64,000 nucleotides of DNA, taken from Lysobacterales bacterium (GTDB lineage: Bacteria > Pseudomonadota > Gammaproteobacteria > Xanthomonadales > SZUA-5). The notes under the pieces were generated by a model, which was not told the DNA's origin, made no database searches, and worked only from the letters and a program-made list of their open reading frames with translations. Positions 44,494-53,388 of the stretch are shown here, in pieces (position 1 is the first letter of the stretch; every line of letters starts with the position of its first letter). Made by a program: the position numbers and the translations under genes. The stretch covers positions 62,001 through 126,000 of the forward strand of contig JALHMH010000003.1 in NCBI GenBank assembly GCA_022844165.1, read 5' to 3'.

Positions 44494-45232
44494 TCCGCAG
44501 TTGCGCCTCAGCATGAGTGGCAGGAGTGGATCTTTCCGTGATCTTGGTTGCCAGACAAATCGATCTCTGGTTTTCCGAGGATTCGAATTCGAATCGGAGT
44601 TTGGCATAATAATCGGGGCCATAGCGTCCATTCGATTGATCGGCGATACTTCCCGTCTGAGGCGCTGCGGTCTTGTGAATGACGACGAAATTTCGCGGAT
44701 GCTGTTTTATCGACGTACCGACGATCAAGAGCGCTTTATACTTGGTCGGGCGCTGGCCCGAACGCTGCTGGAATCGTCGAGTGGTTTGAGCGCATCGTGT
44801 ATACGGTTTGTGCCGAGTTCGCTCGGCAAACCTCAAAGTGAGCCGTCTTGTGGGCAATTCAACATCTCACATTCAGCCGAACTCGTGATTGTGGTAGCAA
44901 GCCCGATAGTTCAATTGGGGGTTGATATCGAGTGGCGAGAGGCACGTCCACCATTTGAGATTTCTCGTTCGTTTATGCACGCTCAGGAACTACGGCAAAT
45001 GGGGGCGTGTATTGACGAAGACTCGAGACGGACGTACTTCTATAATGTATTTACGCGCAAAGAAGCTGTTCTAAAGGCGATTGGCGCTGGATTCAGCATC
45101 GATCCAAGCTCCGTATTCGTCGGAGGCAGTGGCGAGCGACTTGAGCGGTTGTTTGACTTAGCGGACCTGGTGGAGGTACGTACGTTGGCGTTGACCGGGG
45201 CATACGCCTGCCACATCGCTGCGATCCGATAG
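44480..45232 (+). CDS. Sfp-type 4'-phosphopantetheinyl transferase
   Basis: 250 residues; attaches phosphopantetheine from CoA to the Ser of the PKS ACP and NRPS T domains. The three family motifs are present: FNISHSAELVIVV, LGVDIEWRE (Mg-binding Asp and Glu) and FTRKEAVLKAIGAGF with the second acidic ligand and catalytic Lys. LGKPQSEPSCGQ precedes the first motif as usual. The ATG lies inside the end of the DapF-like gene (14-nt overlap), suggesting coupled translation. It is the last gene of the cluster. Confidence 0.92.
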   Translation: MNIVDPQLRLSMSGRSGSFRDLGCQTNRSLVFRGFEFESEFGIIIGAIASIRLIGDTSRLRRCGLVNDDEISRMLFYRRTDDQERFILGRALARTLLESSSGLSASCIRFVPSSLGKPQSEPSCGQFNISHSAELVIVVASPIVQLGVDIEWREARPPFEISRSFMHAQELRQMGACIDEDSRRTYFYNVFTRKEAVLKAIGAGFSIDPSSVFVGGSGERLERLFDLADLVEVRTLALTGAYACHIAAIR

Positions 45233-45285
45233 GGCTCCAGGAAGAACGCCGATGTCCTGGGTACTTCTGCCGGTTCCTTTGGGCG

Positions 45286-46203
45286 ATGATTGCGACTCAC
45301 GATCGGACTGGGCCGCGCTTGACCACTGCTGAACTGCCACCGGTTTCACTCTTGCGCGCGTTTGATGCTGCCGGGCGTCACGCCAGCTTCAAGGAAGCGG
45401 CCGCGTTCCTGAACGTAACGCCTTCCACGATCAGTCATCAGATTGCCCATCTGGAGCGCTACCTGGGTGTGCAGCTGTTTGAGCGCGGTACTCCGAAGAT
45501 TCGCTTGACCACCGCCGGCGCCGAGTTGTTGGAGGACGTCTCGGCGGCCTTCAGTCGCATGCGCCAGGCAACCGGGCGCATTCGTCGGCTTGGTCAGCCG
45601 GTCACAGTCCGTATTAGCGCAAACCCGTTCCTCGCGGCCGAAGTACTTGTCCCGTCCATCGAATCCTTCGATCGATCCTTTCCAAAGCAGACGATCCATA
45701 TCTCGGCCACCGAGGAGATGCAGGATCCGCGCGACGGCGGCATCGATTTTTGTGTGCGCTTCGGCGATGGCGAATGGCCCGGTCTGGACGTCACGGCGCT
45801 CTATCCGGTCCACGCGGTGGCGGTTGCCGCGACCACGAGTTCTGCAAGTCCTTTAGCACGCATCGACTATCCCTATCGGGGCCAAAGCGTCTGGCAAACC
45901 TGGGAGCTGCGCGGCGGCCCAGCGCTGACCAGTAGCGAGTTGATCCGACATTTCAGCAACTTCGCCGCCGCGATGCGCGCCGCTGAGCAGGGGGTTGGAA
46001 TCGCGATTGCCGTTTGGCCGGTGGTGCAACCGCTGCTGCAGGCCAGGCGGCTGACGAGAGTAGGTACGGCCGCCTTGTCCCTGGGTCACTTGTACCTGTT
46101 GTCGCGCCACTTGAACCCTTCGCAAACGCAGCTGCTCGCCGCGCGCGAGTGGCTCACGAAGGTGTTGCGGCAAGCTGCACACGCGCCAGACGAGCCAGGC
46201 TGA
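45286..46203 (+). CDS. LysR-family transcriptional regulator (GcvA-like)
   Basis: 305 residues. An N-terminal winged helix-turn-helix (PPVSLLRAFDAAGRHASFKEAAAFLNVTPSTISHQIAHLE in pieces: recognition helix TPSTISHQI) is followed by LGVQLFERG and a periplasmic-binding-type effector domain with DFCVRFGDGEWPGLDV, the pattern of the GcvA subgroup. It follows the PPTase by about 50 bp on the same strand, so it may be co-transcribed and regulate the cluster; no binding site could be confirmed. Its last 50 nt overlap the convergent small membrane gene. Confidence 0.9.
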   Translation: MIATHDRTGPRLTTAELPPVSLLRAFDAAGRHASFKEAAAFLNVTPSTISHQIAHLERYLGVQLFERGTPKIRLTTAGAELLEDVSAAFSRMRQATGRIRRLGQPVTVRISANPFLAAEVLVPSIESFDRSFPKQTIHISATEEMQDPRDGGIDFCVRFGDGEWPGLDVTALYPVHAVAVAATTSSASPLARIDYPYRGQSVWQTWELRGGPALTSSELIRHFSNFAAAMRAAEQGVGIAIAVWPVVQPLLQARRLTRVGTAALSLGHLYLLSRHLNPSQTQLLAAREWLTKVLRQAAHAPDEPG

Positions 46204-46573
46204 TCCAGGCGGCAACCAATACAACGGCAATCAGCGCGTGCCTGGCAAGGGTTGTTGCCGAACCGCCGGCGTTCCAGACCAGATAGAAGTCGCCCAGCGG
46301 CATCACCAGCGCAAAAAGCGCCATGACACTCAGTATCCGATACTGATGAGTCAGAAGCAGATAGCCGGCAAAACTACCCATGAACAGCGCACGCAGCGCG
46401 TAAACGCTGACCCAGGCCGCATCTTGCGGGTTGGCCAGGGGCAGACCCATGTAAGCGCTGTAAGCGTGGCTGCCGAAGGCCACGCGGACGGCATTGCTCA
46501 ACTGTGACAGGGCCAACGCCAATGCCAACCAAAAGCCCAAACGGCGCCAGGACGGTAAACTGGAAGTTTTCAT
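46154..46573 (-). CDS. Small integral membrane protein, DUF4267-like
   Basis: 139 residues with four hydrophobic helices (LGFWLALALALSQ, a central helix near AVYALRALFMGSFAG, ILSVMALFALVMP and HALIAVVLVAAWISL). The layout and GLPLANP / ALRALFMGSFAGYLLL segments resemble DUF4267 proteins of unknown function. Start chosen at MKTSSLPSWRR, which has GGGAG 5 nt upstream; the longer upstream frame lacks family-like sequence. The gene converges with the LysR gene and overlaps its 3' end by 50 nt. Confidence 0.7.
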   Translation of the reverse strand: MKTSSLPSWRRLGFWLALALALSQLSNAVRVAFGSHAYSAYMGLPLANPQDAAWVSVYALRALFMGSFAGYLLLTHQYRILSVMALFALVMPLGDFYLVWNAGGSATTLARHALIAVVLVAAWISLARLARVQLAATPS

Positions 46574-46654
46574 GCATCGCTCCCGCAGACATGCGCAGAG
46601 TCTGCCGCGACCCGAATGCAGGCACAAAGGGATAATTTGCGTGCGCAGATGAAT

Positions 46655-46666
46655 CAGATGCATCTG
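46655..46666. promoter_or_regulatory. 12-bp perfect palindrome CAGATGCATCTG upstream of the DUF4267-like gene
   Basis: Located about 85 bp upstream of the start codon in the 212-bp gap 46574-46785, with a partial extra half-site GCAGATG at 46645-46651. Could be an operator; short palindromes also occur by chance. Nothing else recognisable is in the gap. Confidence 0.25.
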
Positions 46667-46785
46667 CCCCGATTTGCTCGTGAAGGACCGCAACCGCAAC
46701 GGATCCGCGGTCAGGTTGTGCCAGGCCAACTCGGGCTAGACGACCGCTCGTCTGCTTTTGAGGCCGCACGATGGTCGCTTACCTT

Positions 46786-49700
46786 CTAACCTCCCAACAC
46801 CCGCGCCAACACCGACCTGAGCGCCAACGGCCGAACCGGCTTATGCACCAACTGCACATCCGCCTCGGCCGCTTTGTCTTTCAACTCTGCCGAATGGTCG
46901 GCGCTGATCAGAATCGTAGGCCGATCGCCGCACTTCTTTCGCAGCCGCTCCCGCAACGCCAACCCGGTGAGCCCACCATCCAGGTGGTAATCCAAGATCC
47001 ACACATCCGTCTCGCCTGCGGCGGCGAGCGCATCTTCGAGACCACCGGCGCTGACGACACGGATATCCCACGCCGCCACTAGCTGCGCCAGTGCTGCGCG
47101 TCCATCGGGTTCGTTATCGACGATCAACACGCGCCGACCGGCTGCCAGTCGCGGGCTCGCGGCGGGTTCGGGGCGCGGCACAGCGGCGCAGGCCGGAACT
47201 TCAATGGAGATTGCCGTCCCGCGACCCGGAACGCTGTCCAGCGCAATCGTGTGTCCCAGCAGGCGCGCAATGCGTTGACTAATGGCGAGGCCCAATCCCA
47301 GCCCTTCGGGTGCGGTTTCGCGGGCAGCGTCGAGCCGCTGGAATTCCTCGAACACGCGCAGGCGATCGGCAGGTTCAATGCCGACGCCAGTGTCGACCAC
47401 GGTTAGGCGCAGGTTCGACCTTGAGCGTCGCACGCCGATGAGAACGCCGCCGCGCGCGGTGTATCGAAGCGCGTTGGCGACGAAGTTCTGCAGCACGCGG
47501 CGCACGAGGCCGGCATCCGACTGTGCCCAGGCTTTGGTCGCAACCACGCGCAATGTGAGCCCACGCTCCCCCGCGGAGAGATCGAACTCGGCGGCGAGTG
47601 TTGCGATCAGCTCGCCAACCGCGAACGGCGCGCACTTGGGTTCGGCGCCGCCAACGTCGAGGCGCGATAAATCCAACAGGCCCGCAAGCAGCGCTTCGGT
47701 GGACTTGAGCGCGCTGCCGATCTGGCGCACGTTGGGTGCGTATTCGGCATGTTTGAGCGTCAGCGACAGCGCGTGCGTGTACAACGTCGCGGCGTTCAGC
47801 GGCTGCAGCAAATCGTGGCTGATCGCGGCCAGAAATCGGGTCTTGGCGGCGTTCGCCTGCTCGGCAATGGCGGTGGCGGCCGCCAGCTCGTGTGTGCGTT
47901 CGACGACGCGCGCTTCGAGCGTTTCGTTGCTGGTGCGTAGCGCTTGTTCGGCGGCGCGGAAGGCGCTGATGTCGGTGTAGGTGGTAACGAAGCCGCCGCC
48001 GGGAATGGGATTGCCGCGGATTTCGATTACGACGTCATTCGGCCATTGGCGCTCGAAGACGTAACTCGATCCCGCTTGCAAGAATCCTAAGCGCCGTGCC
48101 ACCAGCTCATCGACGGCGCCTGGGCCTAACAAACCGCGCTCGGCGTTGTAGCGAAACAACTCGGCCACCGGGCGCCCGACGTGCAGGAAATCGGGCGGAT
48201 AACCGAGCAGTGCTGCGTAACGCTGATTCCACGCAACGAGGCGCAAATCGCCGTCGACCACGCTGATGCCCTGGCTCAAGTTGGCCATCGCGGTATCGAT
48301 CAAGGCGTGCGAAAAGCTGACCGCCTCGCGGGCATGGCCAACGACTTCAGTGATCGCGCTCAACTCCTCGCGCGCGCCGCGGCGCGCCGCATCGAGCAGC
48401 AGGCGTGCCGAGGCGGCGCCGATCAGCGCGCTGAGCGCGTGCTCGACGGCAGTCAGCTGTGTTGCGCTGGCGAGACGATCGCTGTCGCCGCTGGCCGGGC
48501 CGAGCAATGCATCGATGCGCTCCGGGTCGAGCAGGCGCCTTGCCGTTGCGCGCAGATCGCTCAACCGCGGCACATTCGCACTCGGAACGACGCCGCGCTT
48601 TTCGCGGCGCGAGGCGAGCACCAGGGTGAAGCTGTTGGCCAGCAAACTCCACAGTACGCCGTGTGTCAGTGGGTCGATGCCCGAGAGACCAAAGAGCGCT
48701 CGCGGCGACAGCCACGACAGCCCAAACGGGACTGCAATCCAGGGTTCGGCGACGAGAGCCGGCAATAGCAGCGTGTAGGCCCACACGGCCAAACCCACGG
48801 CCAGCGCGAACAGTACGCCGCGGCGCTGTGCATTCGGCCAGTACAACGCCGCAAACAACGCCGGAGCCAGCTGCGCCAGCGCCGCGAAGGCGATAGAGCC
48901 CACATCGGCCAAGGCGTCGCTGGCGACGATGAGTCGGCTGTACGCGTAGGCGGCCAGCATCGTTAGTGCGATCACCGCGCGCCGCTGCCACAGCACCGTG
49001 AGCGTCAGATCGCCGCGACCACGGCGCACCACGAGTGGCGCCAGCCAGTGATTGCCGACCATGATCGCGAGAGTCAGCGTGGCCATCACGACCATGCCGG
49101 CGGCGGCGCTGACGCCGCCGAGAAAGGCGATCAATGCCAGCGCATTGGCGCCGGCCTGCAACGGCAAACCCAGCACGAACAAGTCGCTCGGCACCTCGCC
49201 CGCCAGCAGTGTTTGACCGGCGATCGCCAGCGGCAACACGAACACGCTCATCAGCAGCAGATACAGCGGAAAGGCCCAACGCGCCCGGTCGATGTGCCTG
49301 AGGTCGCGGCACTCGACGACGCTCAGGTGGAATTGGTGCGGTAACACGAACATCGCCAGCGCGCCGAGAACGATCAACGTCACGAAGTTCATGCCAGGTG
49401 CGGATGGCACTGGCAACGCGGCGCGCGCTTCAAGTACGGCGCTGAAACCGTCGAACAACCAGAAAACGGTAAAGATGCCGACGGCGCTCAATGCCAACAG
49501 CTTCAACAAAGATTCGAAGGCCATCGCCAGGACCACACCACCGGCATTGACGCCGGCGCGGCGCGTGCCGAACAACATCGCGAACAGCGCCATCGCCAGT
49601 GCCGCCATCGCGGCGCTGTCGTGACCGCGCACGCCCAGCAACGCGGCCGACAGCAAGTCGAAGCTCTGGGCAACGGCTTTGAGCTGCAGCGCCACATAAG

Positions 49701-50079
49701 GCACCAGGCCAACCACCGCGATCAAGGTGGCCAGCGCGGCAATGCCGACGCTCTTGTCGAACCGCGAAGCCAGCAAGTCCGCGATGGATGTTGTGTGCCG
49801 CGCGTGAGCTTCGACCACGAGGCGTTTCAACAGCGGCGTGGCAAACGCAAACACCAGGATCGTGCCGACGAAGGTTGGGGGAACCCACCAGCCGTGGCGC
49901 AGCGCCTGGGTGACCGTGCCGTAAAACGTCCATGACGTGCAGTACACCGCCAGGGACAGGGTGTATATGGTGGCCGCATGGCGCCGCAGGAAATCGCCGC
50001 GATGTTCGCCAAAACGCGCGGCGGCGAACAGCAGCAACAGCCAGGCGGCACCGGCAATGGCGATGACTGTAGGCGACAT
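46786..50079 (-). CDS. Hybrid sensor histidine kinase with N-terminal sodium/solute symporter domain (CbrA-like)
   Basis: 1097 residues. The N-terminal half (to about residue 500) is a multi-helix SSS/PutP-type transporter domain (YCTSWTFYGTV, HARHTTSIADLLASRF, FVLPHQFHLSVVE). A PAS domain (VVDGDLRLVAWNQRYAALLGYP) follows, then a coiled-coil linker, HisKA with the phospho-acceptor His in FLAAISHDLLQPLN, an HATPase domain (VVDTGVGIEP, EGLGLGLAIS) and a C-terminal receiver domain (about 983-1097) with phospho-Asp in WILDYHLDG and the conserved HKP. Such SSS-kinases couple nutrient or ion sensing to phosphorelay, as CbrA does for histidine and carbon use. Start set at MSPTVIAIAG. Divergent from DUF4390-ntrY, with 49 bp between. 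Confidence 0.93.
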   Translation of the reverse strand: MSPTVIAIAGAAWLLLLFAAARFGEHRGDFLRRHAATIYTLSLAVYCTSWTFYGTVTQALRHGWWVPPTFVGTILVFAFATPLLKRLVVEAHARHTTSIADLLASRFDKSVGIAALATLIAVVGLVPYVALQLKAVAQSFDLLSAALLGVRGHDSAAMAALAMALFAMLFGTRRAGVNAGGVVLAMAFESLLKLLALSAVGIFTVFWLFDGFSAVLEARAALPVPSAPGMNFVTLIVLGALAMFVLPHQFHLSVVECRDLRHIDRARWAFPLYLLLMSVFVLPLAIAGQTLLAGEVPSDLFVLGLPLQAGANALALIAFLGGVSAAAGMVVMATLTLAIMVGNHWLAPLVVRRGRGDLTLTVLWQRRAVIALTMLAAYAYSRLIVASDALADVGSIAFAALAQLAPALFAALYWPNAQRRGVLFALAVGLAVWAYTLLLPALVAEPWIAVPFGLSWLSPRALFGLSGIDPLTHGVLWSLLANSFTLVLASRREKRGVVPSANVPRLSDLRATARRLLDPERIDALLGPASGDSDRLASATQLTAVEHALSALIGAASARLLLDAARRGAREELSAITEVVGHAREAVSFSHALIDTAMANLSQGISVVDGDLRLVAWNQRYAALLGYPPDFLHVGRPVAELFRYNAERGLLGPGAVDELVARRLGFLQAGSSYVFERQWPNDVVIEIRGNPIPGGGFVTTYTDISAFRAAEQALRTSNETLEARVVERTHELAAATAIAEQANAAKTRFLAAISHDLLQPLNAATLYTHALSLTLKHAEYAPNVRQIGSALKSTEALLAGLLDLSRLDVGGAEPKCAPFAVGELIATLAAEFDLSAGERGLTLRVVATKAWAQSDAGLVRRVLQNFVANALRYTARGGVLIGVRRSRSNLRLTVVDTGVGIEPADRLRVFEEFQRLDAARETAPEGLGLGLAISQRIARLLGHTIALDSVPGRGTAISIEVPACAAVPRPEPAASPRLAAGRRVLIVDNEPDGRAALAQLVAAWDIRVVSAGGLEDALAAAGETDVWILDYHLDGGLTGLALRERLRKKCGDRPTILISADHSAELKDKAAEADVQLVHKPVRPLALRSVLARVLGG

Positions 50080-50128
50080 TCGCTCAGGTTTAGACGATTT
50101 CAGGGCGGCTCGCGCTAACATCCGCCGA

Positions 50129-50623
50129 ATGCGCTGCTTTTGTCTACTGCTGGCGATGGTCTTTTGTGCGCCGCTCGGTGCGCAGACGCTGCTCGTGCGC
50201 CATGCAACCGTGCTCGACCTGCCGGCGCCCAGTATTGCGCTCGATCTGCGCGCGGACCTGGGCGAGACAGCCACGGCCGCATTAGGCGCAGGCATCGTAC
50301 TGGTGTTTCAGGCGCAATGGGAATTGCCCGATGGCCGCACGCTGACGCAACCGCTCACCCTGAGCTACAGCCCGCTGCTCGATCAGTATGCGTTGCAGCT
50401 CGGCAGCCGGCCGCCGCAGCGCTTCGACCTGCGCAATGCGCTGCTGGCCGCACTCGAGAACGCCAACCTGAGTTGGCCGGACGCCGAACCTTGCGCCAGT
50501 GTTTGTGCCGGCCGCCTGCGTGTGGTCCTGGACCGCAGCCGACTACCCGCACCGCTCAGGCTCAACGCCGTTGCCGCACGCGGCTGGCAATTGGACAGCG
50601 CATGGACGACAGTCGACAAATAG
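50129..50623 (+). CDS. DUF4390 domain-containing exported protein
   Basis: 164 residues starting with a signal peptide (MRCFCLLLAMVFCAPLGAQ). The rest is a beta-rich periplasmic domain with LDLRADLGETATAAL, GIVLVFQAQWEL, LTLSYSPLLDQYAL and the C-terminal LNAVAARGWQLDS-W pattern of DUF4390. The family is typically found directly before ntrY-like kinases, as here, where the end overlaps the kinase gene by 22 nt. It may supply a periplasmic input to that kinase, but this is inference from neighbourhood only. Start at the signal-peptide Met; upstream open frame is antisense to the hybrid kinase. Confidence 0.85.
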   Translation: MRCFCLLLAMVFCAPLGAQTLLVRHATVLDLPAPSIALDLRADLGETATAALGAGIVLVFQAQWELPDGRTLTQPLTLSYSPLLDQYALQLGSRPPQRFDLRNALLAALENANLSWPDAEPCASVCAGRLRVVLDRSRLPAPLRLNAVAARGWQLDSAWTTVDK

Positions 50624-52746
50624 CCTGGCGTCAGGCACTGGTGCCGCTCGCAGCGCTGACGCTGCTGAGTATCGGTGCGCTGTATCTGGCCGGCGAGAAC
50701 AACGAACTCGGTCCGCGCATGGGCGCTGAGTGGCCCTATGTCATCGGCGCGATGTTGGCGGCGCTGCTGGTACTGCTCGGCGCGATCGGCGCGCAAGCCT
50801 GGCGCTTGTGGCGCGACCTGCGCGCGCGCTCGCCCGGCGCGCGCTTGAGCTGGCGCCTGCTCAAGCGCCTGGCGCTCCTGGTGCTGCCGCCGCTGGTGCT
50901 GCTGTTTTTCTTCGCGTTGCGGTTTATCCACGGCGCGGTGGATGGCTGGTTCAAGGTGGATGTGGCCGCCGCCCTCGACGATGGCTTCAAGGTCGCGCAG
51001 CGCTCGATCGAGGTCTCAGAGCAGCAGTTATTGAGCCGTGCCGAGGCTTTGGGCCGCCGTATCAACGAAGGCGAAATCGCCGTCGACGATGCCGCGCTGA
51101 TCCATGCTCTGGACGATTTGGATGCCGATGAATTGATCGTATATGGTGCCGATCGATCAGTATTGGCGCGCGCTGACCTGGACTTGAGCGCGTTGGGCGC
51201 GATGAGTCCGGACGATGCGCTATGGCGCTCGGCGCGGCGCAATGGCACGGCATCGATCACGGAACGGCAGGGCGAGTCGCTGCAAGCCATGGCCTTGGTC
51301 GACTTGCCGGATCGCGATGCAGTGTTGCTGGCGCGATTCGTCCTCGACAACCAGATCGCTACGCTTGCCGGTGCCATCGAGCAGCGCTATCACGACTATC
51401 GGCAACTCGCGGTGATGCGCGACGCGCTGAAATACACGGTCAGTGTGGTGCTCAGCGTGGTGCTGATCGCTGCCGTCTTGTTTGCGCTGTATCTGGCGTT
51501 TGCGCTGGCGCGTGGGCTTGTCGAACCGCTGCGACGACTCGTCGGCGCGACGCGCGCTGTTGCTCAGGGCGACTATCGGATTACGGTGCCGGAAATCAGC
51601 GACGACGAAATAGGTGGCCTGGCACGCGCCTTCAATCAGATGGCCGGGCAACTCGACGAGGCCAATCAACGTCAGTTGCGCTCGGCAGCGGACGCCGAGG
51701 CCGGGCGGCGCTACTTCGAAGGGCTGCTTGATCGACTGTCCTCTGGCGTGCTGAGCCTGGATGGCGCCGGACGATTGCGCACCAGCAATGGTGCCGCGCA
51801 GGAAATCCTCGGCGTCGACCTGAGTTCCTGGCAAGGGCTGGCGATCGAGCGCCTGGGGCGAGCCGATCCACCGTTGCAGCCGCTCGTGCAGCGACTCATC
51901 GAAGCGCTCGCCCAACAACCGGGTGACTGGCGCGACGAAGTGCGCTTGTTGCGCGGCGCACAGGAGCAGCGCCTGTTGCTGCGCGGCGCGCGATTGCCCG
52001 GCGGCGATGGCGAAGTGGGTGGTCTGGTGCTGGTGTTCGACGATGAATCCGAATTTGCGCGCGCGACCCGCGACAGCGCTTGGAGCGAGGTTGCGCGACG
52101 TCTGGCACACGAGATCAAAAATCCGCTGACGCCGATCCAGCTCGCTGCAGAACGCATGCGCCGCAAACTCCTGGAGCGGCTGCCAGCCGAAGACCGCGAT
52201 GTGCTGGACCGCGCCACACACACGATCGTGGCCCAGGTTGAAGCGCTGAAATCGATGGTCAACGCGTTTGGCGACTACGCGCGGCCACCGCGCCTGGAAC
52301 TTAAGTCCATGAGACTGTCGACGATCATTCGCGAGGTGGTTGAGCTGTACATGGGCGACACTTCGCGCGTGGACATCAGTTTGCATCTTCCGGACGACGA
52401 GGCCCCAGTGCGAGCCGATGCCGGACGCGTGCGGCAATTGCTGCACAACCTCATTCGCAACGCCGAAGAGGCGCTGCCAGAGGGCCGGGCGCAGGTCGAG
52501 ATTGCGCTGTATGGAGGTGCCGAGGGGTCGCGCAATTATGTCGAACTGGAAGTCCGCGACCACGGCCCTGGCATCCCGGAAAATCTCAAGGATCGCCTGT
52601 TCGAGCCGTACACCACGACTAAGGCCAAGGGCACCGGCCTTGGATTGGCGATCGTGAAAAAAATCGTCGAGGAACACGGCGGCCACATTCGCGCTGACAA
52701 TCTGCAAGGCGGCGGCGCGCGGTTTCGCGTGCGCTTTCCGATGTAG
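50602..52746 (+). CDS. ntrY: NtrY-like sensor histidine kinase
   Basis: 714 residues. N-terminal helices near 12-30, 47-68 and 90-112, an extracytoplasmic/sensor stretch, another helix near 280-305, then HAMP (LARGLVEPLRRLVGATRAVA), PAS (LSSGVLSLDGAGRLRTSNGAA), HisKA with the phospho-acceptor His in RRLAHEIKNPLTPIQLAAER and HATPase motifs (LLHNLIRNAEEAL, DHGPGIPE, GTGLGLAIVKKI). This is the NtrY pattern; the NPLTPIQ box is diagnostic of NtrY/NtrB-type kinases that partner sigma-54 activators. The expected ntrX does not follow; a convergent TRAP gene does. Confidence 0.9.
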   Translation: MDDSRQIAWRQALVPLAALTLLSIGALYLAGENNELGPRMGAEWPYVIGAMLAALLVLLGAIGAQAWRLWRDLRARSPGARLSWRLLKRLALLVLPPLVLLFFFALRFIHGAVDGWFKVDVAAALDDGFKVAQRSIEVSEQQLLSRAEALGRRINEGEIAVDDAALIHALDDLDADELIVYGADRSVLARADLDLSALGAMSPDDALWRSARRNGTASITERQGESLQAMALVDLPDRDAVLLARFVLDNQIATLAGAIEQRYHDYRQLAVMRDALKYTVSVVLSVVLIAAVLFALYLAFALARGLVEPLRRLVGATRAVAQGDYRITVPEISDDEIGGLARAFNQMAGQLDEANQRQLRSAADAEAGRRYFEGLLDRLSSGVLSLDGAGRLRTSNGAAQEILGVDLSSWQGLAIERLGRADPPLQPLVQRLIEALAQQPGDWRDEVRLLRGAQEQRLLLRGARLPGGDGEVGGLVLVFDDESEFARATRDSAWSEVARRLAHEIKNPLTPIQLAAERMRRKLLERLPAEDRDVLDRATHTIVAQVEALKSMVNAFGDYARPPRLELKSMRLSTIIREVVELYMGDTSRVDISLHLPDDEAPVRADAGRVRQLLHNLIRNAEEALPEGRAQVEIALYGGAEGSRNYVELEVRDHGPGIPENLKDRLFEPYTTTKAKGTGLGLAIVKKIVEEHGGHIRADNLQGGGARFRVRFPM

Positions 52747-52872
52747 CGCAGGGAACGGCAGCAATGCCCCGACCTGGCTTTCAGCTAAGGCGCCTCGCGT
52801 AAACGTGGCCGGTTCGAATCCAGTTACTACCCGTCTCCGGATCGGTCACGACGTTGGCGGCCCGAATCGCCG

Positions 52873-53388
52873 CTATCGGGCGTGCCATTGCGCCAGCAAT
52901 TTGCAGGCACTGGCGAGCGCCTGCAGGATCAACAGCACTGCGAAGGTGGGTATCAGGGCCTTGACCATCCACAGGTAAGACAATCCACTGGGTTCATTGG
53001 AACGTTCGCCGATGGCAAAACTGGTAGCGACGTAGGAATAGCTGACGGCCAGCACAAACAGCGCAAATGGCAGGACGACGAGCAGCAGTCCGATGACTTC
53101 GACGAGCAGTTTGGTGCGCGGCGAGAAGCGTTTGCTCAGCACGTCGACGCGCACATGTTCGTCTCGCGCCAGCGCGTAAGAGGCGCCGAGCAGGAAAACC
53201 GCAGCGTTGAGCGCCAGCACCAACTCGCGAAGCCACGCTTCGGAAAATCCGAAGGCATAACGCAGTAACACCACAGCAAACATACCGAACACACCCAATA
53301 CGACCAAGGCGCCGAGCGCGCGGCCCGTCTGCGCGACCGGCCAGGCCAGCAGCGTCGCGGCTCGGTCAAGGAGCTTGGCGTAAGGCAT
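52873..53388 (-). CDS. TRAP transporter small permease (DctQ family)
   Basis: 171 residues with four membrane helices (GALVVLGVFGMFAVVLLRY, LVLALNAAVFLLGASYAL, LLVEVIGLLLVVLPFALFVL, ALIPTFAVLLILQALAS) and the DctQ signature YALARDEHVRVDVL between helices two and three, plus the SNEPSGLSYLW loop. DctQ normally works with the large permease DctM and a periplasmic binding protein DctP; neither is adjacent, as the next gene on this strand is antisense ntrY sequence. Its start overlaps the 3' end of the Kef-type antiporter gene by 23 nt, so the two are probably co-transcribed. Confidence 0.88.
   Translation of the reverse strand: MPYAKLLDRAATLLAWPVAQTGRALGALVVLGVFGMFAVVLLRYAFGFSEAWLRELVLALNAAVFLLGASYALARDEHVRVDVLSKRFSPRTKLLVEVIGLLLVVLPFALFVLAVSYSYVATSFAIGERSNEPSGLSYLWMVKALIPTFAVLLILQALASACKLLAQWHAR

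Larger units (their letters stand above)
15002..45232 (+). other. PKS-NRPS lipopeptide biosynthetic gene cluster (proposed limits)
   Basis: Nine co-directional genes with short gaps or overlaps: ADOP permease, FAAL-PKS, cyclic-peptide-type ABC exporter, type II thioesterase, two bimodular NRPSs, AspH-family hydroxylase, DapF-family epimerase and phosphopantetheinyl transferase. The set covers starter activation, one C2 extension, four amino acid additions, tailoring, carrier activation, release and export. The left limit is uncertain: the permease and the small gene before it may or may not belong. The right limit is set by the stop of the PPTase; the LysR regulator just downstream may control the cluster. 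Confidence 0.85.

Noticed and set aside
52805..52850. GGTTCGAATCC resembling a tRNA T-loop in the ntrY-TRAP gap
   Set aside because: The T-stem has a mismatch and no acceptor, anticodon or D arm could be folded around it, so neither a tRNA nor a clear tRNA fragment is supported.
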